Shown piece after piece: positions 1 through 7,894 of a stretch of DNA of 64,000 nt (within the stretch, counting starts at the first letter, position 1; the number at the start of each line of letters is the position of its first letter). Origin of the DNA: JAVKBW01 sp040222995 (GTDB lineage: Bacteria > Pseudomonadota > Alphaproteobacteria > UBA8366 > Aestuariispiraceae); contig JAVKBW010000008.1 in assembly GCA_040222995.1 (NCBI GenBank), forward strand, positions 1 through 64,000. Direction: 5' to 3'. Below the pieces are notes generated by a model. That model was not told the origin of the DNA. It saw nothing but the letters and a program-made list of their open reading frames with translations, and did no database searches. Position numbers and translations under genes: made by a program.

Positions 1-28
1 CCGGGCGCGGCGATGCAGGAGGCACCGG

Positions 29-520
29 ATGATATCGGAAGAGCAGTTACGGGAAGTGACGGAAATGTACCAGGGCGAGGTGTTCGGCGAGGCGTTCTAT
101 TGCGCCCTGCTGCCGCTCTTTCAAAGCCCGGTTCAGAAACATCTGCTCGGTTCGCTGCTGCAACTCGAAACCGAGAACAAGGCGCGTATGCGCCGGATCG
201 TCTTCGAATACGGCGGCGATATCGTCGAGAACGACGCCACACGGGCCGACGCGCGGGACTACATACAGACAGTCGAACACATGAGCTGGACCGAGGCGGC
301 CGCCACCCTGGTAGCGGCCAGCGAGGAATTCCGGGACCGCTATCGCGAGCTTGCCGAAACGATGCCCGACGCGCTGAAGCCGGTCGTGAAATACATGATC
401 GAGCACGAAGACCTGATCATTGCCGCCATGAGGCTCGCCGCCGACGGCGAGGACGAAAAGGCCATCGACCTGGTCTCCGCCCGGTTGATGCTTCCTCTCC
501 CTCGGCCTGCGCCGGCCTGA
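29..520 (+). CDS. Small helical protein, possibly ferritin-like
   Basis: A 163-residue, acidic, mostly helical protein that I cannot assign to a named family with certainty. An AGGAGG ribosome-binding site six bases before the ATG fixes the start. Predicted helices carry spaced Glu and His residues (GEAFYCALLPLF, LETENKARMRR, IEHEDLIIAAM), which looks like a ferritin-like four-helix bundle, but a clean pair of ExxH iron-ligand motifs is not obvious. The C-terminus is a short proline-rich tail. There is no signal peptide or membrane segment, so it is probably cytoplasmic. It stands alone before an SMR efflux pair, so no operon partner hints at its role. The ferritin-like fold is inference. Confidence 0.6.
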   Translation: MISEEQLREVTEMYQGEVFGEAFYCALLPLFQSPVQKHLLGSLLQLETENKARMRRIVFEYGGDIVENDATRADARDYIQTVEHMSWTEAAATLVAASEEFRDRYRELAETMPDALKPVVKYMIEHEDLIIAAMRLAADGEDEKAIDLVSARLMLPLPRPAPA

Positions 521-724
521 CTCTGACCGGGCCTATCGGCAGCGGACGTCTGGCAACTTCATGCCGGATTCGAGCCGCAAGCGTTGCGGCAGCCAGTACA
601 GTTCCCATGCGCCAGCCGACAGGAAGACGACACGGCAGATCGTCAGATAACGCGGGGGATGCAGGCCGGTTGCTAAAGTTGTTTTAGATTCGCAAGGACA
701 TTTTCGTGTCGCTACTGCTGAAAA

Positions 725-754
725 TTGGCCGCGTGACAAAGGGCATGGTATTAT
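725..754 (+). promoter_or_regulatory. Candidate sigma-70 promoter for the SMR pair
   Basis: TTGGCC and TATTAT are separated by 18 bases in an otherwise non-coding stretch, and the first SMR start codon follows about 30 bases later. The rest of the interval from 521 shows no gene I can support. I looked for the paired ACGR-loop hairpins of a guanidine-II riboswitch, which often precedes SMR genes, and did not see them. Confidence 0.35.
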
Positions 755-786
755 GGCGAGAGTACTGAACTCTTAAGGAAACGGAC

Positions 787-1146
787 TTGCGAAGGGTAAG
801 ATCGGCGGCTTCGTCAGCATGGCTCCTGCTTGGTGTCGCGGTAGCATTCGAGATCGCGGGGGCGCTTGGTCTTCGTTTCAGTGCGGGATTCAGCTTGATG
901 GTGCCGACCGCAACTGCCCTCGTGGCGTTCGCAATGGCGTTGTACCTCGTTAGCCGGGTCATGAAACGGTTGCCGGTGAGCATCGCCTATCCCGTATGGG
1001 CGGGAGGCGGGACCGCGGGCGTGGCGCTGATCGGCGTCCTCGCGCTTGGGGAGGAACTGAATTCCATGAAGGTCCTCGGTGTTGTGCTGGTCGTGGCGGG
1101 TGTCATCATCGTGAACATGGTGTCGGAGAAGAGAAGCGGATGCTGA
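787..1146 (+). CDS. SMR family drug/guanidinium exporter, subunit 1
   Basis: Small multidrug resistance transporter of 119 residues with four hydrophobic helices, acting in the inner membrane as a proton-coupled exporter of cationic compounds. The invariant membrane-embedded glutamate is present (Glu22, in FEIAGALGLRFS), as is the YPVWAGGGTAG motif of helix 3. It starts at TTG, with AAGGAA placed seven bases upstream, and has a slightly long charged N-terminus. A second SMR gene follows after 52 bases. Such pairs usually form heterodimers with opposed topology, so the two probably work together. Substrate cannot be told from sequence: quaternary ammonium compounds, polyamines and guanidinium are all possible for the family. 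Confidence 0.88.
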   Translation: MRRVRSAASSAWLLLGVAVAFEIAGALGLRFSAGFSLMVPTATALVAFAMALYLVSRVMKRLPVSIAYPVWAGGGTAGVALIGVLALGEELNSMKVLGVVLVVAGVIIVNMVSEKRSGC

Positions 1147-1198
1147 GTTGCCGAACCTGTGACTCAATCCCCAGCTTTGCCCCGGAAGACAAAAGCAC

Positions 1199-1519
1199 AT
1201 GACCCACGCGTGGCTGTTCGTCGGCTTGGCGATAATAGCCGAGATTGCGGCTGCGCTCGGGCTGCGTTTCAGTGATGGCTTCACCAAACCAATGCCCACC
1301 GCATTTGCGCTGATCGCCTTTGGGGCTGCGTTCTATCTTATCAGCCTGTCACTCCTGCACCTGCCGGTCAGCACCGTCTATCCCATCTGGGCAGGTGGCG
1401 GTACAGCGGGCGTCGCCCTCGTCGGCGTGCTGATGCTCAAGGAACGGGCGGGCGTCTGGAAAGGCCTCGGCGTCATCCTTGTCGTGGCAGGGATTGTCAC
1501 ATTGAATCTTTCGTCATGA
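1199..1519 (+). CDS. SMR family drug/guanidinium exporter, subunit 2
   Basis: Second SMR protein, 106 residues, with four transmembrane helices. The essential glutamate is Glu15 (AEIAAALGLRFS) and the helix-3 motif YPIWAGGGTAG is intact. Compared with its neighbour it lacks the N-terminal extension and has a different set of flanking charges, which fits the paired SMR type where each partner has a fixed, opposite orientation. The start is ATG with a GGAAGA stretch upstream. It is probably co-transcribed with the preceding gene. The sequence after the stop is non-coding, so the pair forms a complete two-gene unit. Confidence 0.88.
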   Translation: MTHAWLFVGLAIIAEIAAALGLRFSDGFTKPMPTAFALIAFGAAFYLISLSLLHLPVSTVYPIWAGGGTAGVALVGVLMLKERAGVWKGLGVILVVAGIVTLNLSS

Positions 1520-1844
1520 TGCCGCACCTTCCTCCTTATTGATGGCCAAAGCCAGGCTGAGAACTCAAACCAATTACGCCCATGCCGGCAGGTTTCCGAG
1601 GGGATTGTCGTGTGGCAACCGCTGAGGATTGACTGCGTGATCGAGATGCCCGCAGAAGACAATCCATGTATCGACAAATATCGTGACACATCGGCATCGG
1701 TTCGCCCGACCCAGAACCGGTCAGAAAAATCCTTCTTTCCCGTTCCGGTCAAGGACCTGCATCTTCTGCCGCCGCGAGCCGCTGTCAATTCGTTTATTAA
1801 AGAACGACGGCGTTACCCACAGGCAGTGATGGCGGCAAACTGGA
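1520..1844. other. Intergenic stretch without a supported gene
   Basis: About 325 bases between the SMR pair and the convergent membrane-protein gene. An open frame in the right part has no ribosome-binding site, no recognisable motif and a composition unlike its neighbours, so I do not call it. I see no RNA gene or clear hairpin terminator. Confidence 0.5.
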
Positions 1845-2282
1845 TTATCGCCGGCGGTTTGTTATGAGGGGAAGCGCCGGGAATGCCGCGAAAGCAATCT
1901 GCCCCGCCAGCCCGAGCAAGCCCGAAAATGTTCTGTAATGCGCCAGATGGTCCGCGAAGGTGCGCCCGAACACAAAGGCTGACAGGCCCAGTTCCGCCGC
2001 CATCAGCATGCCGAAGGCAAGCCCGCCCATTACCAGACGCGGCGCAAGTTCCGGCGCGACAACAACCCGCACGATCAGCCAGCGGCACACGAGCCACGAC
2101 AGCGTCAGGATAACCGGAAGCTCGATAGCGACAGCGGCGGTTTCGCCAACCGCCGGCATCACGATGAAAACCCGCAGGGTTCCAAGAACAAAGCCGATGG
2201 CGAAAACCGCGCCGAAATAGGCGGCGCCCGCAGCAGCCGCCCTGAACAGCGATTTCTGTATGGGGTGTTTCATCTCAGACAT
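1845..2282 (-). CDS. Four-helix integral membrane protein of unknown function
   Basis: Predicted inner-membrane protein of about 145 residues with four hydrophobic segments and a basic C-terminus (TNRRR). I do not recognise a family; there is no catalytic or binding motif to read. I place the start at the ATG whose codon overlaps the last eight bases of the upstream oxidoreductase gene (protein begins MSEMKHPIQ). A second ATG three codons later would give MKHPIQ. The longer frame upstream lies inside the oxidoreductase gene and is not credible. The overlap implies translational coupling with that gene, so the two may share a redox or stress function, but that is only context. Confidence 0.6.
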   Translation of the reverse strand: MSEMKHPIQKSLFRAAAAGAAYFGAVFAIGFVLGTLRVFIVMPAVGETAAVAIELPVILTLSWLVCRWLIVRVVVAPELAPRLVMGGLAFGMLMAAELGLSAFVFGRTFADHLAHYRTFSGLLGLAGQIAFAAFPALPLITNRRR

Positions 2283-2925
2283 GGCCGATGAACGGTCGCT
2301 GTCCGAGATAGCGGTTGCTGTCCAGCTGCGCCACGACAAAATCGGCGACCTCATCCGGCGTGATCCAGGTGAGCCGCGTTTCGGGCCCGATCTCCGTGTA
2401 GACTTCCACCGCGCCGGCCCTTTTCCGCCCGGAGAACGCGGCCGGGCGCACGACGACCCAGTCCAGACCGGATGCCGCGATCAGCGATTCCTGCCGGTCC
2501 TTGTCAGCATACCGCTTGCGGGTGAAAAACGGAAAAATGATCCGGTCATACAGAAACCCGCCATGCCCGCGCGTTTCTCCCGCACCGACCCCGGTGATGG
2601 CGATAAGCCGGCGCACCTGCTGTTTTTCCATCGCGGCGATAACCGCCCTGGTTGCCTCCGAGAACAACGTCGTTGCCCCTGTCGTGTTCGTCCCCAGCGC
2701 GAAAATTACAGCCTCTGTCCCACTTACGAACTTTGACATTCCGGCCGTATCTGTCGGGTCGAATGCATGGACCTCAACGCGCCCGGCAAGGGGCGCCAAT
2801 GTGTCGGCGGATCGTGTCTGGCAGACAACATCGCAGCCCCGGTCCAGCAGTCGGTCGACGATGCGCCGGCCCACCGTGCCGCTCGCGCCCAGCACCGCGA
2901 TCCGTCGCCCTGGTTCTTTCGCCAT
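2275..2925 (-). CDS. NAD(P)-binding epimerase-like oxidoreductase
   Basis: Atypical short-chain dehydrogenase/NmrA-type protein of 216 residues with an N-terminal Rossmann nucleotide motif (AVLGASGTVGRRI). The central region shows the pattern of the NAD(P)H-binding family (PF13460): VIFALGTNTTGA, then a variable lid, then a substrate-region WVVVRPAAFSG. Members reduce flavins or quinones or act as redox sensors, and the active-site Tyr-x3-Lys is often degenerate, as it seems to be here. It is cytoplasmic, with no signal peptide. It is translationally coupled to the membrane protein gene downstream. Family assignment is firm; substrate is unknown. Confidence 0.78.
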   Translation of the reverse strand: MAKEPGRRIAVLGASGTVGRRIVDRLLDRGCDVVCQTRSADTLAPLAGRVEVHAFDPTDTAGMSKFVSGTEAVIFALGTNTTGATTLFSEATRAVIAAMEKQQVRRLIAITGVGAGETRGHGGFLYDRIIFPFFTRKRYADKDRQESLIAASGLDWVVVRPAAFSGRKRAGAVEVYTEIGPETRLTWITPDEVADFVVAQLDSNRYLGQRPFIGHV

Positions 2926-3093
2926 TAACGGTATTCCCTGAATTACGACAGCCGTGCATCGTTACACAAACATGGTATGGCCGGTGTTGCAGGCCCCGCC
3001 ATGATCGATATCAAGACCCCCGCTGCGGTCGTGACACGCCCGGCCCGACAGGGTATCACGGTTCCGGCTGAACAACAGGGACGTGGAATTACA

Positions 3094-4071
3094 ATGGTAC
3101 AGGTTGGCGACAGCGGTGACGGTTTCGGCGTGGACCACGCGTTCCGGCGGCAATCGGTTTACGGCACGATGACGGAGCCGACCTATAGCGGCGCGCTCAG
3201 CTTCCTGCGCCTGAAATACAGCAGGGATCTGGCCGGCATCGACATCGCCGTCACCGGGGTGCCGTACGATCTGGCCGTCACCAACCGCACCGGCACGCGG
3301 TTCGGCCCGCGCGCCATCCGGGCGGCCTCCACCAATCTGGCCTGGCTGGGCGGCAACTACCCGTGGGGCTTCGACCCGCTGAAGCGGCTGGCGATGGTCG
3401 ATACCGGCGATTGCCTTGTCGATCCCGGCTTTCCGCAGCAGGCGCCCGACCGCATCGAGGAACATTTCTCCGCCCTGCTCGACGCGGGCGTCTCCACCGT
3501 CTGCATGGGCGGCGACCATTTCATCACCGGGCCGATTTTGCGCGCCTATGCGAAAAAATACGGGCCGATGGCCATCGTGCATTTCGACGCCCATTCCGAC
3601 ACCTGGAGCGAAGAGGAAAACCGCATCGACCACGGCTCGATGTTCTACCACGCGGTGAAGGACGGCATCATCGACGCCGCGCATTCCGTGCAGATCGGCA
3701 TCCGCACCGCCAACCCCGACCGCATGGGCCTGACCTGGCTGGACGCCGACTGGGTGCATGAAAACGGCCCCGATGCGGCCATCGCCGAGGCGAAGAAAAT
3801 CGTCGGCGACCGGCCGGCCTATCTGACCTTCGATATCGACTGCCTCGACCCCGCCTTCGCGCCCGGCACCGGCACGCCGGTGACCGGCGGGCTTTCGACA
3901 TACCAGGCGCGGAAAATCATCCGCGGGCTGGGCGGCATCGACTTCAAGGGCATGGATCTGGTGGAGGTCGCCCCGCAATACGATGTCGGCGAGGTCACCG
4001 GCCTGGCCGGCGCCACCCTGATGCTGGATTACCTGTCGCTGATCACCAAAGACCTGCCGGACCGGGTGTAG
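3094..4071 (+). CDS. speB: Ureohydrolase: agmatinase or guanidinobutyrase
   Basis: Binuclear manganese ureohydrolase that removes urea from a guanidino compound such as agmatine or 4-guanidinobutyrate. The metal-binding motifs are all present: GGDHF near residue 139, FDAHSDTW near 164, and FDIDCLDPAFAPGTGTP near 246. I start at the ATG giving MVQVGDSG (325 residues), the usual family length; an in-frame extension of 39 residues upstream has no family counterpart. The N-terminal pattern (TYSGALSFLRLKY) matches alphaproteobacterial agmatinases and guanidinobutyrases. There is no operon partner. The paired SMR exporter nearby could handle guanidine-type compounds, but a link is speculation. Confidence 0.85.
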   Translation: MVQVGDSGDGFGVDHAFRRQSVYGTMTEPTYSGALSFLRLKYSRDLAGIDIAVTGVPYDLAVTNRTGTRFGPRAIRAASTNLAWLGGNYPWGFDPLKRLAMVDTGDCLVDPGFPQQAPDRIEEHFSALLDAGVSTVCMGGDHFITGPILRAYAKKYGPMAIVHFDAHSDTWSEEENRIDHGSMFYHAVKDGIIDAAHSVQIGIRTANPDRMGLTWLDADWVHENGPDAAIAEAKKIVGDRPAYLTFDIDCLDPAFAPGTGTPVTGGLSTYQARKIIRGLGGIDFKGMDLVEVAPQYDVGEVTGLAGATLMLDYLSLITKDLPDRV

Positions 4072-4130
4072 GTTTCGCCCGCCGATCCGGAAATATTAAT
4101 ACCAATTAACTGTGATAACGCTCGCAGGTT

Positions 4131-4187
4131 TGTTCCGGCTGCGTATCGAAAATCTGCACAAGACTGACGGTCTGTTCCGGTTGCGTA
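4131..4187. repeat. Pair of 15-bp direct repeats, 42-bp period
   Basis: TGTTCCGG(C/T)TGCGTA occurs at 4131-4145 and 4173-4187, one mismatch between copies, exactly four helical turns apart. It lies in the long non-coding leader of dnaB. Same-face spacing suggests cooperative protein binding, which is inference. Confidence 0.6.
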
Positions 4188-4234
4188 ACGGGTTTTCGGG
4201 ACAGAGCGCGCCGAGCGCATCCCGCCGGTGGAAA

Positions 4235-4326
4235 ACTAAATTCGAAAAATTCGAACTTTAGCCGGCGAATTATCGAAAATTTCGAACACCGTTGAAAATC
4301 CCCCCGAATTATCGAAAAAATCGAAC
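4235..4326. repeat. AT-rich iteron-like direct repeats upstream of dnaB
   Basis: A 22-bp unit close to CGAATTATCGAAAAWWTCGA plus AC occurs at 4266-4287 and 4305-4326, with a shorter diverged copy at 4236-4256. Each copy contains a near-palindrome of TCGAA elements. The AT-richness stands out sharply from the GC-rich surroundings. The arrangement resembles iterons or a repeated operator. The binding protein is unknown. Confidence 0.65.
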
Positions 4327-4371
4327 TTTCCGAATCATGCGGCATCGTCGTCCAGAATCGGGATACGATTC

Positions 4372-4398
4372 TTATCCTGTTTATCCTTGCTATCCACA
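4372..4398 (+). promoter_or_regulatory. Cluster of DnaA-box-like sites before dnaB
   Basis: TTATCC at 4372, TTATCC at 4381 and CTATCCACA at 4390-4398 lie in tandem; the last differs from the TTATCCACA consensus at one base. They end 53 bases before the dnaB start. DnaA control of dnaB is a reasonable reading, but the sites are not proof of an origin. Confidence 0.45.
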
Positions 4399-4451
4399 GG
4401 AGGCGTTCCCGATTTGGACTTGCTGACGGACCCGCTCGAGAGGCATAGGGT

Positions 4452-5993
4452 GTGGCCATGACAACATCATTGAAAGAAAACGTAACACCGTTACGCGACG
4501 GTGACGCGGAAACGTCCGCACTCGGATTCCGGGAACCGCCGGGCAATGTCGAGGTCGAGGCCGCCCTGCTGGGCGCGCTTCTGCGCAACGATGCGACCTT
4601 CGAACGGGTCTCCGAAATCCTGCAATCGGAGCATTTCCGCGCCCCGGAACACCGGCTGATCTACGAAAAGATCAAGCGAATCAACGAGGCCGGCCAGACC
4701 GCCAATGCCGCGACGCTGGCCCATGTCGCCGATGCCGAACCCGCCCTGAAGCATGTCGGCGGGTCGAAATATCTCTACCAGCTGACCGCCAATATCGTCA
4801 CCGTGGTGAACGTGCGCGACTATGCCGCGCAGATTCGCGACCTCTACATGAAGCGCCGGCTGATCACCCTCGGCGAGGATGTCGTTAACGACGCCTACGA
4901 CATGGAAGACTTTGAAAACACGGCGGAAAAGCAGATCGAACGGGCCGAGGAACAGCTCTACCGGCTGGCCGAGACGGGGGATGTGGATAACCGCGTCACC
5001 GATCTGGGTCAGGCCGCCATGCTGGCCCTGCAGGCGGCGGAAGAGGCCTATAAACGCGACAGCCATATCGTCGGCGTCACCAGCGGCTTCAACGATCTCG
5101 ACCAGATGCTGGGCGGGCTGCACCGGTCCGACCTTCTGATCCTTGCCGGACGGCCGTCGATGGGCAAGACGGCTTTGGCAACCAACATCGCCTTCAACGC
5201 CGCGAACTCGCACCGGGAAATCGCCGACGAGAACGGCAACACCATCACCGAAGGCGGCAAGGTGCTGTTCTTCAGCCTGGAAATGTCGGCCGAGCAGTTG
5301 GCCGCGCGTATTCTGTCGGAACAGTCGGAAGTCCCGTCCGACCGAATCCGGCGCGGCGAAATCGGGCCGGAGGAATTCGAACGCGTCGCGCTGGCCGCCC
5401 AGGCCCTGTCGCGGGTGCCTTTGTATATCGACGACACGCCGGCCCTGTCGATCGCCGGGCTGCGGCAGCGCGCCCGCCGGGTCAAACGCCGCCACGGCCT
5501 GCACATGGTGGTCGTCGATTACCTGCAATTGCTGCAGGGGTCGTCCGACAAGCGCAGCGAAAACCGGGTGCAGGAAGTCTCCGAAATCACCCGCGGCCTG
5601 AAGACCCTGGCGAAGGAACTGGATGTGCCGGTGCTCGCCCTGTCGCAGCTCAGCCGGCAGGTCGAACAGCGCGAGGACAAACGGCCGCAGCTTGCCGACC
5701 TGCGTGAATCGGGGTCGATTGAGCAGGACGCTGACGTGGTCACGTTCATCTACCGCCCCGAATATTACCTGCAACGCGAACACCCGGCCGAACGCCCCAA
5801 TGAAACGCCCGAAAAATTCCAGGAACGGCTCGAACGCCATAACCAGCGCCTGTCGGAATCCCGCAACATCGCCGAGGTCATCATCGCCAAGCAGCGGCAC
5901 GGCCCGACGGCGACGGTGGAACTGTTCTTCAACGGCGAGTTCACCCGCTTCTCCGACCTCGACCGCCAGCACGGCGACGATAGCGGTTTCTGA
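4452..5993 (+). CDS. dnaB: Replicative DNA helicase DnaB
   Basis: Hexameric 5'-to-3' replicative helicase that unwinds the fork and recruits primase. Length (513 residues) is normal. The N-terminal helical domain (VEAALLGALLRND onward) is followed by a RecA-like motor with Walker A GRPSMGKTAL near residue 233, Walker B VVVDYLQLLQG, and the loop SQLSRQVEQREDKRP. No intein interrupts it. The start is GTG, with an ATG two codons later also usable. It follows a 380-base leader carrying repeats and DnaA-box-like sites, and is followed at 15 bases by alr, a common alphaproteobacterial order. Confidence 0.97.
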   Translation: MAMTTSLKENVTPLRDGDAETSALGFREPPGNVEVEAALLGALLRNDATFERVSEILQSEHFRAPEHRLIYEKIKRINEAGQTANAATLAHVADAEPALKHVGGSKYLYQLTANIVTVVNVRDYAAQIRDLYMKRRLITLGEDVVNDAYDMEDFENTAEKQIERAEEQLYRLAETGDVDNRVTDLGQAAMLALQAAEEAYKRDSHIVGVTSGFNDLDQMLGGLHRSDLLILAGRPSMGKTALATNIAFNAANSHREIADENGNTITEGGKVLFFSLEMSAEQLAARILSEQSEVPSDRIRRGEIGPEEFERVALAAQALSRVPLYIDDTPALSIAGLRQRARRVKRRHGLHMVVVDYLQLLQGSSDKRSENRVQEVSEITRGLKTLAKELDVPVLALSQLSRQVEQREDKRPQLADLRESGSIEQDADVVTFIYRPEYYLQREHPAERPNETPEKFQERLERHNQRLSESRNIAEVIIAKQRHGPTATVELFFNGEFTRFSDLDRQHGDDSGF

Positions 5994-6008
5994 GCGCGCT
6001 GACCGGCG

Positions 6009-7124
6009 ATGACAGATTTCACGACCGGCTATGTCCACGCGCCGACCACGCTGACCATCGATCTCGATGCGCTGGCGCGGAACTTCACCCTGCTGGCGAA
6101 AACCGCCGCGCCGGCCGAACCGTCCGCCGTCATCAAGGCGAACGGCTACGGGCTGGGCGATGAAATCGTTGCGAAAACCCTGCATGCCGCCGGCTGCCGG
6201 CGGTTTTTCACCGCCCATCTGGACGAGGCGATCCGCGTCCGCGCCGCCCTGCCCGACCCGGCTGTCGAGATCGGCGTGCTGAACGGCCTGTTGCCCGGAC
6301 ATGAGGCCGCCTACCGCGAGCATTCACTGTTCCCGACCCTCAACGATCTCGGCCAGATCGACCGCTGGTCGGTGATCTGCGACGAATACGGCCCGCTGCC
6401 CGCCGCCGTGCATGTCGATACCGGCATGCGGCGTCTCGGCCTGCCGCCGGACGAAACCGTCGTGCTGGCGAGCGATCCGGGCCGGATGCGGTTTCCCTGC
6501 CGCTACCTGATGAGCCACCTTGCCTGCGCCGATACGCCGGCGCATCCGCTGAACCGCGAACAGCTTGCCGCCTTCACCAGCGCGGTAGCGAAAATACCGC
6601 ATGAAAAGGCGGTGCTGGCGAATTCCAGCGGCGTTTTTCTCGGGCCGGAGTATCACTTCGACATGATCCGGCCGGGCGTTTCGCTGTATGGCGGGCGGCC
6701 GAATACCGACGGGCCGAATCCGATGGAACAGGTGATCCGGCTTGAGGCGAAAATCCTGCAAATTCGGCACGTTGACGCCCCTCAGACCGTTGGATATGGT
6801 GCGGCACATACAGTCGAGGGGCCCGGACGGATTGCAACCATAGGCGTCGGATATGCGGACGGATACCTTCGGTCGCTCAGCGGCTGTTCTTCCGCCAGTA
6901 TCGATGGAATCCGGGTTCCCCTGGTCGGTCGCGTGTCGATGGATCTGCTGACATTCGACATTACAGAGGCGCCGAAGGCGTCGGTAGGAGATACCCTGGT
7001 GCTGATAGGGCCCGACTACACAATCGACGAACTGGCGGATGACGCCGGCACCATCGGCTACGAAGTCCTGACCTCTCTCGGCCAGCGCTACCTGCGCCGG
7101 TATACAGGCGGCGCCGCCGGATGA
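6009..7124 (+). CDS. alr: Alanine racemase
   Basis: PLP-dependent racemase making D-alanine for peptidoglycan. The Schiff-base lysine is Lys43 in AVIKANGYGLG, and the second catalytic base lies in the C-terminal domain around VGYGAAHTVEG and VGYADGYLRSL. Length of 371 residues and the fold order (N-terminal barrel, C-terminal beta domain) are standard. Its stop overlaps the start of the downstream MlaE-type permease gene (ATGA), so the two are translationally coupled. It probably belongs to one transcript running from dnaB through the ABC transporter genes. Confidence 0.95.
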   Translation: MTDFTTGYVHAPTTLTIDLDALARNFTLLAKTAAPAEPSAVIKANGYGLGDEIVAKTLHAAGCRRFFTAHLDEAIRVRAALPDPAVEIGVLNGLLPGHEAAYREHSLFPTLNDLGQIDRWSVICDEYGPLPAAVHVDTGMRRLGLPPDETVVLASDPGRMRFPCRYLMSHLACADTPAHPLNREQLAAFTSAVAKIPHEKAVLANSSGVFLGPEYHFDMIRPGVSLYGGRPNTDGPNPMEQVIRLEAKILQIRHVDAPQTVGYGAAHTVEGPGRIATIGVGYADGYLRSLSGCSSASIDGIRVPLVGRVSMDLLTFDITEAPKASVGDTLVLIGPDYTIDELADDAGTIGYEVLTSLGQRYLRRYTGGAAG

Positions 7125-7894
7125 ACCCGTTACGCGCCATCGGCAAAGCCTTTATCGGGTTCCTGGCGTCGACCGGCAGGATAGCGGTATTCGCGGCGAT
7201 CAGCGTATCGCACTGCGTCCGCCCGCCTTTCTACTTTCGGCTGATCGGCCGGCAGATGATCGATATCGGCTATTACTCGCTGCCGGTTGTCGGTCTGACG
7301 ACTTTGTTCGCCGGCATGGTTCTGGCCCTGCAGAGTTTTACCGGTTTCGCGCGGTTTTCCGCCGAAGGGGCGATCCCCAACGTTGTCGTTCTGTCGATCA
7401 CGCGGGAACTCGGCCCGGTTCTGGCCGGGCTGATGATCGCCGGCCGCATCGGCGCGTCGATGGCCGCCGAACTGGGCACGATGCGCGTCACCGAACAGAT
7501 CGACGCATTGGAAACCCTGTCGACCAACCCGTACAAATATCTGATCGCGCCGCGGCTGATTGCCGGCGTCACCATGCTGCCGCTGCTGGTGCTGGTCGGC
7601 GACGTCATCGGCGTGTTCGGCGGCTATGTCGTGTCGGTCTACAAGCTGGGCTTCAATGCCTCGGCCTATCTGCAGAACACCTGGACCTTCCTGGAAACGA
7701 TGGATGTGGTGTCCGGTCTGGTCAAGGCGGCGGCCTTTGGCTTTCTGGTATCGCTGATGGGCTGCTATCACGGCTATTCCAGCCGGGGCGGCGCACAGGG
7801 CGTCGGCGCGGCGACGACGAACGCTGTGGTCAGCGCCTCGATCCTGATTCTGGTTTCGAACTACATCATTACCGAAATGTTTTTCGCGCAATGA
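7121..7894 (+). CDS. mlaE: MlaE-family ABC transporter permease
   Basis: Inner-membrane permease of the MlaE family, which moves phospholipids or other lipids between inner membrane and periplasm. The 257-residue length, about five hydrophobic segments, and the EQIDALETL coupling motif in a conserved GRIGASMAAELGTMRVT region support the call. The ATG overlaps the alr stop, and its own stop overlaps the ATPase gene by four bases. No MlaD-type substrate-binding, MlaC or MlaB gene follows; those parts must be elsewhere or the system differs. Family is sure; the direction and lipid cargo are not. Confidence 0.9.
   Translation: MNPLRAIGKAFIGFLASTGRIAVFAAISVSHCVRPPFYFRLIGRQMIDIGYYSLPVVGLTTLFAGMVLALQSFTGFARFSAEGAIPNVVVLSITRELGPVLAGLMIAGRIGASMAAELGTMRVTEQIDALETLSTNPYKYLIAPRLIAGVTMLPLLVLVGDVIGVFGGYVVSVYKLGFNASAYLQNTWTFLETMDVVSGLVKAAAFGFLVSLMGCYHGYSSRGGAQGVGAATTNAVVSASILILVSNYIITEMFFAQ

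Noticed and set aside
533..739. Minus-strand frame of 68 codons upstream of the SMR pair
   Set aside because: No ribosome-binding site or recognisable motif, and it covers the likely SMR promoter.
521..786. Guanidine riboswitch upstream of SMR genes
   Set aside because: Looked for paired ACGR-loop hairpins or a ykkC-like core and found none.
4491..6323. 610-codon open frame on the minus strand opposite dnaB and alr
   Set aside because: It mirrors the codon structure of two certain genes, has no family motif and is rich in Arg, Gly and His, as GC-rich antisense frames are. The same applies to long frames opposite dinB (16865-18367), fliI/fliJ (20490-22370), fdh alpha (34564-36453), the Mo-hydroxylase (37880-39535) and maeB (55319-57409).
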